A stretch of DNA of 24,795 nt, taken from the NCBI GenBank assembly GCA_964617875.1, contig CAZUAI010000082.1, positions 1 through 24,795 on the forward strand. The letters are read 5' to 3'. Below, piece by piece: positions 14,235 to 21,896 of the stretch. The DNA comes from CAZMVY01 sp964617875. GTDB lineage: Bacteria > Planctomycetota > Phycisphaerae > UBA1845 > PWPN01. Every line of letters begins with the position of its first letter. Position 1 is the stretch's first letter. The notes under the pieces are model-generated. The model did not search any database. It had not been told where the DNA came from and saw only the letters and a list, made by a program, of their open reading frames with translations. The position numbers were made by a program, and so were the translations under genes.

Positions 14235-15130
14235 TGAGCTGGCGCGATCGACCCTATTCCGGCGACGAGTGCCGGCCTGAGCTGCGCCTGGCGTTCCCGA
14301 AGCCGACGACGGCGGTCGCGTGGCTGATCATCGCGAACGTGGTCGTCTTCGTCGTCGATACGCTCTCGCAGCACGCGGCCCCGCGGTTCTGGGCGACGAC
14401 GTTCGGCCTCAGTTGGAGCGGCCTGTTCCGCGGCTTCCTCTGGCAGCCGGTGACATACATGTTCTGCCACGTGGATCTGTGGCCCCATCTGCTTCTGAAT
14501 ATGCTCGGGCTGTACATCTTCGGCGTGGAGTTCGAGCGGGCCTTCGGGCGGGATCGATTCCTCCGGTTCTACGCCGTGTGCGGCCTCTTGGGCGGGCTGG
14601 GCTATCTGATCCTTTCGGGCGTGATGCCTGATTACCGGGCGGTTCCGCTCCGCGGCGCGAGCGGTGCCGTGTATGGCCTGCTCATCGCCGCCATCATCTT
14701 CTTTCCGCACATTCAGGTGGTCGTCGTGATCTTCCCGATGCCGATCCGGGTATTCGGCCTGATCGTGCTGGGCATCCTGCTGCTCGGGCTGCTGAGCCCC
14801 GGCCCGATGCAGAACCTCGGCGGGGAGGTCTGCCACATCGCCGGCGCGGCGGCGGGCATCGGCCTGCTCTACCACTGGCGGATGATGCCGCGGATCCGCG
14901 TCGGACCCGTGGCGTACGGTGGGGATACGCACCCGGACGTCAACGAAGGCGCCTGGCAGCGGAAGCTCGAACTGGAGCAGGACGAACAGGAAGAGGTCGA
15001 TCGCATCCTCGCGAAGGTCAGCGAGTCGGGCATCCAGAGCCTGACCCGCCGCGAGCGGAAGACGCTCGAACAGGCGACGCAACGGCAGCGGGAGCGCGAT
15101 CGCCGGGCCGGCCGCGTGGACCGCGTCTAG
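14234..15130 (+). CDS. Rhomboid family intramembrane serine protease
   Basis: A 298-residue multi-pass membrane protein with the rhomboid active site: Ser143 in RGASGAVYG and His201 in EVCHIAGAAAG. H85 and N89 of HLLLNMLGLYIFG supply the helix-2 residues that stabilise the transition state. Membrane helices are evident at about 27-43, 82-100, 110-130, 143-160, 163-187 and 197-213. The last 85 or so residues are a charged, soluble tail with ELEQDEQEEVDRIL and LTRRERKTLEQATQRQRERDRR, probably helical or coiled coil on the cytoplasmic side. Rhomboids cleave single-pass membrane proteins within the bilayer; the substrate here is unknown. The ATG overlaps the Nudix stop codon. A repeat element starts at the first base after the TAG stop. 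Confidence 0.88.
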   Translation: MSWRDRPYSGDECRPELRLAFPKPTTAVAWLIIANVVVFVVDTLSQHAAPRFWATTFGLSWSGLFRGFLWQPVTYMFCHVDLWPHLLLNMLGLYIFGVEFERAFGRDRFLRFYAVCGLLGGLGYLILSGVMPDYRAVPLRGASGAVYGLLIAAIIFFPHIQVVVVIFPMPIRVFGLIVLGILLLGLLSPGPMQNLGGEVCHIAGAAAGIGLLYHWRMMPRIRVGPVAYGGDTHPDVNEGAWQRKLELEQDEQEEVDRILAKVSESGIQSLTRRERKTLEQATQRQRERDRRAGRVDRV

Positions 15131-15265
15131 TGCCGTTTCCAGCGGCACGCTCTCGGGCTTTGTAGTGCAGGCCTCCAGCCTGCGTACGGGGGCGGGCTTG
15201 CAGCCTGCGGACGGGTGCAGGCAGGATGCCCGCACCACAACAGGGCCGTCGAACTGGAAACGGCA
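15131..15265. mobile_element. MITE-like element with perfect 12-bp terminal inverted repeats
   Basis: The 135-bp segment begins TGCCGTTTCCAG (15131-15142) and ends CTGGAAACGGCA (15254-15265), exact inverse complements. The interior has GC-rich imperfect repeats (GCAGGCCTCCAGCCTGC, GCTTGCAGCCTGC, GTGCAGGCAGGATGC) that could fold extensively. It contains no gene. It fills the whole gap between the rhomboid stop (15128-15130) and the PHP gene start at 15271. A diverged copy lies at 9860-9954. No clear target-site duplication is seen (left flank ends CTAG, right flank begins TTGCC). Confidence 0.75.
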
Positions 15266-15270
15266 TTGCC

Positions 15271-15996
15271 ATGGCCATCACCGCCGCATTGCACATTCAC
15301 ACGCACCACAGCTACGACTGCCTGCTGCGCCCCGCGGATATCGTGAGGGCCGCGGTCGGCGCGGGCATCGACCTGCTCCTCGTATGCGACCACGACTCCT
15401 TGGCGGGCGGCCTGGAGACCGTCGAGGCCGCCCGCGGCAGGCCGATCCGCGTCATCGCCGCCGCCGAGTACTGCACCGATCTCGGCGACGTGATCGTCAT
15501 GGACATCGACCGTGAATTCGGCTGCCGTGACGCCGAGTCCGTCTTTGCCGAGGCGAAACGACTGGGCCGTCTCACGATCCTGCCGCACCCCGCCAAGAGC
15601 CACAAGCAGCACGAGTCGCTCATCGCACGCGCGGACGTGATCGAGACCGTGAACGCCCGGACGTACCCGCACCTCAACGACCGCGCCGCCGACTGGGCCG
15701 CCAGGGCCGGCAAGCCCGTCGTGGCCGGCAGCGACGCCCACTTCCTGCACGAGATCCGGCACGCCCTGACGATCTTCGACGGCGACTGGGATCTGGACGA
15801 CCCCGCCGCCGTCCGCGAGATGTTCCTGCGCGCTCCGCGCCGCTGCGAGTTGCGAAAGCAGACCGGTTACCTCGACTTCATGAAATCACAGTACGTCAAG
15901 GCCCTCAAGCAGCGCAGCCCCCGCGTTGCCTGGCAGACGACGGTCAAGGCAGCCCGGAAAGCCTGGCGCGTGGCAACGGGTCGGGACCAGACGTAG
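15271..15996 (+). CDS. PHP-domain phosphoesterase
   Basis: A 241-residue protein of the polymerase-and-histidinol-phosphatase (PHP) metallo-superfamily. Metal-binding motifs are visible in order: HIHTHHSYD (8-16), VCDHDSLAG, AAEYCTD, LPHPAKSHKQ and AGSDAHFLHE. These correspond to the usual HxH, D-H, E, H and D-x-H ligands of a trinuclear metal site. Members hydrolyse phosphate monoesters or diesters such as histidinol phosphate, nucleoside 3',5'-bisphosphates or RNA oligomers; the substrate cannot be told here. The start at 15271 is just before the conserved HxH. The ribosome binding site is weak (GGAAA, which lies within the end of the repeat element). A basic C-terminal helix (SPRVAWQTTVKAARKAW) ends the protein. 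Confidence 0.83.
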   Translation: MAITAALHIHTHHSYDCLLRPADIVRAAVGAGIDLLLVCDHDSLAGGLETVEAARGRPIRVIAAAEYCTDLGDVIVMDIDREFGCRDAESVFAEAKRLGRLTILPHPAKSHKQHESLIARADVIETVNARTYPHLNDRAADWAARAGKPVVAGSDAHFLHEIRHALTIFDGDWDLDDPAAVREMFLRAPRRCELRKQTGYLDFMKSQYVKALKQRSPRVAWQTTVKAARKAWRVATGRDQT

Positions 15997-16139
15997 AACA
16001 GGCGGTTGTCCGCCGCCGCGTATCCGAAGCTCAATTCCGAGGCGCGGTTCCGGTCCGCGGGTTCGCATCGGACAGGACAGACTCGAATCGCGGCAGGTAC
16101 GCGTCGGTCTCCCTGCAGGCGGCACAACGGGTCGTTCTG

Positions 16140-18050
16140 CTACGAGCACGCCGGCGGACTGTTGGGGCCGTTGAAACAGTGCGTGAACGTCAGGAAGTCG
16201 TCGAGGTCCACGTCGTGGTCGTTATCGAAGTCCACGGCGTCGCATCCGCCGGCGGCGTACGGCTTGTTCGGACCGTTGAAACAACGTGTGAACACGAGGA
16301 AGTCGTCGAGGTCCACGTCGCCGTCGTGATCGAAGTCGGCAGGCGCCCAGGGCTGCGTGCCGACGAGCAGGTAGAAGACGCCGCGCGGCCCGGTCTGGTA
16401 TTTCGACACGCGAATGAGGACGTTCTGCCCGGCCGTCACGGGCAGGGTCACCGCCGAGTCGCGCTGGACCCCGGCATCATTGAACGGCCACGGCGCGTTG
16501 CAGGCGCCGGGGTCGCTGCCGGAGGGCCAGTCGTCGTTGCAGGTGAGCTGGTTGACCACGGTTCCCGAGCACCACGCGTGCAGCGACAGGACGGTATCCA
16601 TGCCTGCGTCGGGGCCGCCGAAGTCGTTCGTGCCGCACGTGCTGACCTTCATCCGCCCCGCCCGCGGGGCCGTGTACCGATACCACGCGTCCGGCCCGGT
16701 GTTCGGCTGGCCGAAGTAGCCCCCGCACGTTGCGCTGCCGTCGTTTGTGGAACCGACGAGGGACCCGATGTAGATGCCGTCGCCGATCGGAGCGGCATTG
16801 GCGCATGCGTCGTTGGACGGCGGCGGCGGGATGGTGAGCGTCGCGATGGCCGTGCCGTAGGCGCCCCGGGCGTCGTAGGCGACAACCGCAATCTCGTGGT
16901 TCCCCGGCGTGAATGTTCTGCGGAGCGAGTTCCCGGGGGCCACAGAGCCGAGGAACACCTCGTTGCTCGCCTCGAAGTTCTCGAACCACATCAGCTTGCT
17001 CAGGTCGCCGTCAAGGTCCACGACGGAGTCCGGCGCCAGATCGACGTCCGGACCGTCCGCCTGCCTGTCCGAGAGGGTGACCACCGGCTGGTGCGTGTTG
17101 AACGAGGAGGGCGACGAGTACGGCTTGCTCAGGCTGATCTGAACCGTCATGTTCTGACCCAGCACGCTCGAGGGAAGGTTGATCGCCATCGCGAAGTAGG
17201 TGTACGGGCCTTGCTGGTTGAACGTGACGTTCTGCGTGATCGAGTTCGCAACGCAGAAGCTGGTGGTTCCGTTCTCGCCGGACTTGGTGGCGTTGCCGTA
17301 GAAGAAGAACTTCGCCGTGCCCGGGTAGATCGTGTACTGGTACGTGGTGCCCACTCTCTCGCCGACCACAGTGCCGATGCTCTGCAGGTAGCACTTGTGG
17401 ACGGTCACGTCGGAGCCGAGCTGGAACGGCGTCGCCAGATCGAAGTACATGTCCGCGAAACGGATGTGCTGCTTGCCGCGGACGTAGGTGCCGCCGGCCG
17501 ACCAGTCGGGCATCCCGGTCCGCTCGGCCACGTCGATCGATGCGGCCCGGACCGCCGGGTCGGCGTGGCGATACACGCCGTCCTTGTCGGTCAGGGAGAT
17601 GGACGCCGAAGCCTGCGAACTCGGCGGATTGTCCCAGCGGATCGCCGCGCCGGCCGGGCCGCCGAACGTGTGCGGGACGTAGGACGGGTTGGAGCAGTCC
17701 ACCGCCAGGTCGCGCGACGGGATGGCCAGGTAGCCGGCGTGCCGGATATGCCACACCATTCCGAGGTAGGGCGTGACCGATCGATCGACATACTCGCCCG
17801 CCTTCCAGTTGCAGTATCCCAGAGGATCGTTGGCGTACTGTCCCTCCGGCCAGCCGTAGCTGAACCACCACTCTGTGAACTCCTCGTTGGTCCCGGGCAG
17901 TTGCCGGTAGATCTGCGCCGAGAACAGGTAGGTCTGCCGAATCTGCTCCATCCTGCTTTCGAGGGGGAAGAGCAAATGGCACCCGGCCGAGGCGGGCACG
18001 ATGGCGATGCATCCAAGGCCCAGGAGAATGTGAAAGCCTCTCTGCGACAT
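16140..18050 (-). CDS. Large secreted protein with PKD-like and PPC-like domains and an EF-hand (dockerin-like) tail
   Basis: A 636-residue exported protein. The signal peptide is at 1-23 (FHILLGLGCIAIVPASAG) and is followed by C24, so it is perhaps a lipoprotein, though the lipobox is weak. Residues 32-320 are unrecognised and rich in Tyr, Trp and Thr. Residues 322-408 look like an Ig/PKD-type beta domain (PVVTLSD...HEIAVVAYDARGAYG). Residues 412-563 resemble the bacterial pre-peptidase C-terminal type of beta domain (NDACANA, DAWYRYTAP, MDTVLSL, CNDDW, GVFYLLV). The tail (572-636) has two acidic loops (DFDHDGDVDLDDF and DFDNDHDVDLDDF), each followed by a CFNGPN motif, matching the tail of the protein at 1250-2782. 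The second loop carries His for Gly at one position. GGAGGAG lies 5-7 nt upstream. No catalytic site is seen; a surface structural or binding role is plausible. Confidence 0.78.
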   Translation of the reverse strand: MSQRGFHILLGLGCIAIVPASAGCHLLFPLESRMEQIRQTYLFSAQIYRQLPGTNEEFTEWWFSYGWPEGQYANDPLGYCNWKAGEYVDRSVTPYLGMVWHIRHAGYLAIPSRDLAVDCSNPSYVPHTFGGPAGAAIRWDNPPSSQASASISLTDKDGVYRHADPAVRAASIDVAERTGMPDWSAGGTYVRGKQHIRFADMYFDLATPFQLGSDVTVHKCYLQSIGTVVGERVGTTYQYTIYPGTAKFFFYGNATKSGENGTTSFCVANSITQNVTFNQQGPYTYFAMAINLPSSVLGQNMTVQISLSKPYSSPSSFNTHQPVVTLSDRQADGPDVDLAPDSVVDLDGDLSKLMWFENFEASNEVFLGSVAPGNSLRRTFTPGNHEIAVVAYDARGAYGTAIATLTIPPPPSNDACANAAPIGDGIYIGSLVGSTNDGSATCGGYFGQPNTGPDAWYRYTAPRAGRMKVSTCGTNDFGGPDAGMDTVLSLHAWCSGTVVNQLTCNDDWPSGSDPGACNAPWPFNDAGVQRDSAVTLPVTAGQNVLIRVSKYQTGPRGVFYLLVGTQPWAPADFDHDGDVDLDDFLVFTRCFNGPNKPYAAGGCDAVDFDNDHDVDLDDFLTFTHCFNGPNSPPACS

Positions 18051-18242
18051 GGCGACTCCTCCACGCAGATCGCGCCCGGGATGCCGCGCTGGATTCGACC
18101 CGACACTGCCGCGACAACGGCGGCAGCAGGCCGGCGGCGCCCACGCCGATCTGCTTTTTCATAGCGGCGGCGGTTCCGGCATGAGACATCCCGGCCGGAC
18201 GACATGAATCCGCCGAGCGGGAACGGCTCGCGGCGTCCACGC

Positions 18243-18251
18243 ATTATACCA
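18243..18251 (-). promoter_or_regulatory. Extended -10 promoter upstream of the large secreted protein
   Basis: On the minus strand TGGTATAAT (complement of 18243-18251) is a perfect extended -10 box. A TTGACT (complement of 18270-18275) lies 21 bp upstream, too far for a standard -35, but an extended -10 can work without one. The transcript would have a leader of about 185 nt before the ATG at 18050. Confidence 0.5.
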
Positions 18252-18304
18252 GAAAGCGGCGCGCTACGGAGTCAAAGGCGATCCGTGTCAATTTCGGGGG
18301 CAGA

Positions 18305-19075
18305 TCATCCCCGCCGGCCGCCCATGGCCCGTTCCTGCTGCTTCCTCTGATCGAGCCGCTGGGCGATGTCGTCCACGAGGGGCTTGGCCTTGGCGCGTTC
18401 CGAGGGCGTGGTGCGATCCACGATCATCTTCGTGAACGCATCGCTCTTCTGCGGAATGTGGTCCTTGAACGGGCTGGCGAGTTCGCCGCGATTTACCGCC
18501 ACGGGGCCCGGCGCCCCGGCTGCTCCCGCCGGCCCCGGCCCGCCTCCGCCACGCCTTGCCGTGGTCTGCGCGGGGGCCGGTCCGGCCAGTTGCTGCCGCA
18601 TCCGGTCGAAATTCGCGAGCACGCCGTCCACATAACGCTGCCGCTCGGCCTTGGGCGTCTTGAGGTAGTCTTCGGATGCCTTGACGAACTTGTCTTTGCC
18701 GATCTCGAAGGTCGCATCAAGGAACTGCTGGCGTTCCCCGAACGACATCTGCCGCATCGCCCGGCTCATGGCCTCCACCCGTTCGGGCGTGTCGCACCGC
18801 TGGATCACATCGACGAGGAACTGCTCGCGCTGTTCCACGGGGAGCCGTGCAAAGCCCTTCGGATGGCCGAGGTACTCGGCGACCTGTGTCTCCTTCGCGA
18901 CGGCGAGATCCGGCTTGGCCGGGGCCACCAGCACATCAAACGCCCAGATGCCGCCGATTATCACGACGATGCTCGCCGTGGTGATGATCAGGATCTTCTT
19001 CGTGCGATCCGACAGCTCCCATTGCCGCTTGGGGCTTCGATTCGCTGTTCTTCCTGCTCGCTTCGTCACTGCCAT
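18305..19075 (-). CDS. Single-pass membrane protein of unknown function
   Basis: A 256-residue protein I do not recognise. A basic N-terminus (KRAGRTANRSPKRQWELSDRTKK) precedes one membrane helix at about 28-50 (ILIITTASIVVIIGGIWAFDVLV). The rest is soluble and strongly charged, probably helical: LPVEQREQFLVDVIQRC, MRQMSFGERQQFLDATFEIG and TPKAERQRYVDGVLANFDRMRQQL. It resembles loosely repeated segments of the form 'ERQ(Q/R)(F/Y)(L/V)D'. A Gly/Pro/Ala-rich linker follows (about 180-200), then a last helical segment rich in Lys/Arg/Gln. The ATG at 19075 is chosen because GGGAGG lies 5 nt upstream. It begins 45 bp after the pseudopilin stop on the same strand, so the two are probably co-transcribed, which suggests a role linked to that pilin-like protein. 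Confidence 0.72.
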   Translation of the reverse strand: MAVTKRAGRTANRSPKRQWELSDRTKKILIITTASIVVIIGGIWAFDVLVAPAKPDLAVAKETQVAEYLGHPKGFARLPVEQREQFLVDVIQRCDTPERVEAMSRAMRQMSFGERQQFLDATFEIGKDKFVKASEDYLKTPKAERQRYVDGVLANFDRMRQQLAGPAPAQTTARRGGGGPGPAGAAGAPGPVAVNRGELASPFKDHIPQKSDAFTKMIVDRTTPSERAKAKPLVDDIAQRLDQRKQQERAMGGRRG

Positions 19076-19120
19076 GAGAACCTCCCTGTTGTGTGGAGAG
19101 ACTCGTCCCAACGTGACGGC

Positions 19121-19780
19121 CTAGACGCCCTCTTTCGCCTTGTCCGGCGCCACGTGCAGGTCTGCATAGAGGAACATCATCGATCCTGTCTTGCCGGCGC
19201 CGCCATGGTAGCTATCAAAATCGCTGACCAGGTGGGCGGCCCACGGTTGTGTCCGGAACGTCCACTTGAGTTCCACGTCGTCGGACTTGAGGATGGTCAC
19301 GTCACGGTTGAGCCGCACGCCGCTGGCGTCTTCGTTCCACTCGTAACTCGTGCCGGCGACCTCCCAGTATTTCTCCTTGCCGCGCAGCTGCTCATCTTTT
19401 TCCCTTTTGCTCGTCGGAATCATGTCGGCGGGGCATCGGAATACCTCGCGCGATCCCCCGACCTCCTTTCGAAGACCGTCCGGGAGTGACGGATAGCTCT
19501 TGGGATTGTCGAGCGGCCAGCGCGCCAAGGCCGGATACGTTTCCTGGTTGGCGTGCAGATACGCCAAGATTCCCTGGCCGATGCTGTGCAGGTTGGTCCC
19601 GCAGACCGTCCGCTTGCTCAGACGGCGAGCGGCGGACATCGCCGGGACCGTGATGCTCAGCAACAGCACGATGACCGACGCGACCACAAGCAACTCGATC
19701 AACGTAAATGCGGGGCGAACCCGCCGCGCGCCCGAACCGGGCATGGGCTGTCCCGCAGACCCACGCTTCACTGGAGCCAT
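19121..19780 (-). CDS. Type II secretion/type IV pilus-like pseudopilin
   Basis: A 219-residue protein with the prepilin N-terminal methylation/cleavage motif. After a 25-residue basic leader comes A|FTLIELLVVASVIVLLLSITVPAMSAAR, with Glu at +5 of the mature chain and a hydrophobic helix. This marks it for prepilin peptidase processing. The remainder resembles the globular domain of planctomycete pseudopilins: CGTNLHSIGQGILAYLHANQETYP after the helix, a FRCPAD segment and, near the end, MMFLYADLHV, close to the FxDGHV motif of DUF1559-like proteins. The ATG at 19780 has AGGAG 7 nt upstream; a 39-residue upstream extension is therefore rejected. No other pilus or secretion genes are in view. 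Confidence 0.85.
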   Translation of the reverse strand: MAPVKRGSAGQPMPGSGARRVRPAFTLIELLVVASVIVLLLSITVPAMSAARRLSKRTVCGTNLHSIGQGILAYLHANQETYPALARWPLDNPKSYPSLPDGLRKEVGGSREVFRCPADMIPTSKREKDEQLRGKEKYWEVAGTSYEWNEDASGVRLNRDVTILKSDDVELKWTFRTQPWAAHLVSDFDSYHGGAGKTGSMMFLYADLHVAPDKAKEGV

Positions 19781-19881
19781 GCAACCACTCCTGGCTGTTG
19801 AACCCCCCCGATTCCACTCGCTGCACCCGACGATGACCACGCCGCCGGAACAGCACATCGCAAAGCCGTACAAGCGTTCTA

Positions 19882-19910
19882 TGTGTAGCCCATTCACAGG
19901 TTTATGTCAA
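19882..19910 (-). promoter_or_regulatory. Possible promoter of the pseudopilin operon
   Basis: On the minus strand there is a perfect TTGACA (complement of 19905-19910), a 17-bp spacer and TACACA (complement of 19882-19887), a partial -10. Transcription would start near 19875, leaving a leader of about 95 nt before the ATG at 19780. Confidence 0.5.
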
Positions 19911-20048
19911 GCCCCCAAGGGGTACGAACACGCCCCCGGCCCCAAGGTCCCAGTATACTACGCGCAAGGAGGGCAAAGGTTGCATCTTGCCGATAGCCTA
20001 CTAGACTGAACTGAACTTGGGCCGATTGGGCCGATCGGTGGAATTCGG

Positions 20049-21224
20049 ATGCGTATTGCCTATTTTGACTGTTTCAGCGGTGCGAGCGGCGACATGATCC
20101 TCGCTTCCCTCATTGATGCTGGCGCACCGATTGAGGCCCTTCGCGAGAGATTGACGGGAATCCGTCTTTCTGGCTACAGGATCGATGCGGAAAAGGTCCG
20201 AAAACAGGGGTTTGCGGCGACCCAGTTCGGCGTGCAGATCGAGCCAGTTGCAGACAAGACGCATCGACATCTCAAACACGTCCGAGAGATTATAGAAGGC
20301 GGCTCGCTGGCCGTGTCGGTGAAGGACAGGGCGATGCGCATCTTCGCGCGGCTTGCCGAGGCCGAGGCCGCTGCGCACGGGACAACGATCGATCGTGTGC
20401 ATTTCCACGAGGTGGGGGCCGTTGATGCCATCGTGGATATTGTCGGGGCGTGTATCGCGATGGATCTGCTCGGCATCGACGAGATCCGGTGCTCAGCCAT
20501 CCCGACGGGGCACGGCACGATTCGTTGTGAACATGGCGTCCTCCCGGTGCCCGCACCCGGTACCGCGGTGCTGCTCAAGGGCGTACCGCTGGCCGATTGC
20601 GAGGAATGCGGCGAACTGACGACGCCGACGGGCGCCGCGATTCTGACCACGCTGGCGGGGGGATACGGCCCGCTCCCGGCGATGAGAGTGGAGGCGATCG
20701 GCTACGGGGCCGGCCGGCGTGAGGGTCAGACACGTCCGAACCTGCTTCGGGTGCTGATCGGCCAGGCCGTTTCGTGCGCCGAGGCCGACGAGGCCATCGT
20801 GCTGGAGGCGAACCTGGACGACTCGACGCCGGAGACGGTCGGCTATGTCGTTGAAAAACTGCTCGCCGCCGGTGCGCTCGATGCGTTCTGCACGCCGATA
20901 TACATGAAGAAGAACCGGCCGGCGGTGATGATTTCCGTCGTGGCCGAGCCGGACCGGCAACAGGCCCTGGAGGCGATCCTGTTTGCCGAGACGACGACCT
21001 TTGGCGTGCGAAGCGGCCGTGTAACGCGGCGAAAGCTGGCGCGGTCGCACGTGGAGGCCGAGACGGCTTACGGCCGGATTCGCCTGAAGGTCGGCCGGCG
21101 GGACGGCAAGGTGGTGACCGTCGCGCCGGAGTATGAGGACTGCCGGGCCGCCGCGGAGCGCACAGGCGCGCCGCTCCGCGAGATCATGGCCGCGGCCATG
21201 CGGGCGATGCCGGCCATCGAATGA
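20049..21224 (+). CDS. larC: Nickel-pincer cofactor biosynthesis protein LarC
   Basis: A 391-residue protein matching LarC, the CTP-dependent nickel insertase (cyclometallase) that completes the nickel-pincer nucleotide cofactor of lactate racemase and related LarA enzymes. Recognised blocks: AYFDCFSGASGDMILASLIDAG at the N-terminus, DRVHFHEVGAVDAIVDIVG, GHGTIRCEHGVLPVPAPGT, ELTTPTGAAIL, EANLDDSTPETVGYV and ETTTFGVRSGRVTRRKL. In Lactobacillus plantarum LarC is made by ribosomal frameshifting between two frames; here one continuous frame covers both parts. No larA, larB or larE is in the window. GGTGGA lies 7 nt before the ATG. A TATACT at 19954-19959 could be a -10 box, but no matching -35 is seen. 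Confidence 0.9.
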   Translation: MRIAYFDCFSGASGDMILASLIDAGAPIEALRERLTGIRLSGYRIDAEKVRKQGFAATQFGVQIEPVADKTHRHLKHVREIIEGGSLAVSVKDRAMRIFARLAEAEAAAHGTTIDRVHFHEVGAVDAIVDIVGACIAMDLLGIDEIRCSAIPTGHGTIRCEHGVLPVPAPGTAVLLKGVPLADCEECGELTTPTGAAILTTLAGGYGPLPAMRVEAIGYGAGRREGQTRPNLLRVLIGQAVSCAEADEAIVLEANLDDSTPETVGYVVEKLLAAGALDAFCTPIYMKKNRPAVMISVVAEPDRQQALEAILFAETTTFGVRSGRVTRRKLARSHVEAETAYGRIRLKVGRRDGKVVTVAPEYEDCRAAAERTGAPLREIMAAAMRAMPAIE

Positions 21225-21267
21225 GCGGAGGCCGGACGGCCGCTCTGTTGCGCTTCGAGGACCAGCC

Positions 21268-21846
21268 GTGCCGAGTGGCGTTATTCTCGCAACGACGGGC
21301 GTACTGCTTGCAGTCGAGCCGGACCGGCATTACCTGCTCTATGCCGTCATGTTGGTGGCGATCGTCCTGATGGGGATCGGTGTGCGGCGGCGCCAGCGGC
21401 AGGGATTCGGCAACGTGCGGCCGAACAGCCGCCGGCGGCTGGAGAGTCTGGCGGCGGAGCAGGACGTGAAGGCGGACATGCAGGAACTGCTCGGCGAGTT
21501 GAGCAGCCTGGCGCGAAAGATCAACGCGCAGATCGACACGAAGTTCGCCAAGCTGGAGGCGGCCATGGCGGACGCCGATCGGCGCATCGACGTGCTGCAG
21601 CGCCTGACGCGGACGGCGCGCGGCGAGCCGGCGGTCGATGTGACGATCGCTGACGAGCCGGCGGAACTGCCTGCCGATGGGGCTTGCCCCGAGCCGGCCG
21701 TCGAACCGGTGCGGGCCGACCGCCACGCCGCCGTTTACGCGCTTGCGGACGAGGGCAAAGGTCCGGTGGAGATCGCCCAGACCCTGGGACGTACGCCGGG
21801 CGAGGTGGAACTGATTCTCGCGTTGCGGCGGAGACGGGTGAGTTGA
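21268..21846 (+). CDS. Membrane-anchored coiled-coil protein with C-terminal HTH-like segment (DUF6115-like)
   Basis: A 192-residue protein. The start is a GTG at 21268 with GAGG 7 nt upstream, chosen because the frame has no nearby ATG and the region upstream overlaps larC in another frame. A membrane helix is at about 21-38 (HYLLYAVMLVAIVLMGIG), followed by a basic stretch and a probable coiled coil at 57-115 (LESLAAEQDVKADMQELLGE and on). A Pro/Ala/Glu-rich linker (120-150) follows. The C-terminal segment (VYALADEGKGPVEIAQTLGRTPGEVELILALRRR) resembles the helix-turn-helix-like domain of DUF6115/DUF2802 proteins, whose function I do not know. It starts 43 bp after larC, and the nitrilase-type gene follows, so the three may be one operon. 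Confidence 0.72.
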   Translation: MPSGVILATTGVLLAVEPDRHYLLYAVMLVAIVLMGIGVRRRQRQGFGNVRPNSRRRLESLAAEQDVKADMQELLGELSSLARKINAQIDTKFAKLEAAMADADRRIDVLQRLTRTARGEPAVDVTIADEPAELPADGACPEPAVEPVRADRHAAVYALADEGKGPVEIAQTLGRTPGEVELILALRRRRVS

Positions 21847-21896
21847 TTCTGCGATTGTGCGGCATCCTGATCGGTGCGGTTCTGACGGAGACGGCG

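Noticed and set aside
16003..16018. GGCGG-TTGT-CCGCC hairpin between the convergent PHP and secreted-protein genes as a terminator
   Set aside because: The stem is only 5 bp and no T-rich run follows on either strand, so I did not annotate it as a terminator.
16150..16340. Direct repeats of about 90-100 bp that might suggest a small repeat array
   Set aside because: They encode the two EF-hand/CFNGPN units at the end of a protein. There are no CRISPR-like short repeats with regular spacers.
16179..18164. Plus-strand open frame of about 660 codons opposite the large secreted protein
   Set aside because: No domain and biased composition; the minus-strand frame has a signal peptide, ribosome binding site and recognisable domains.
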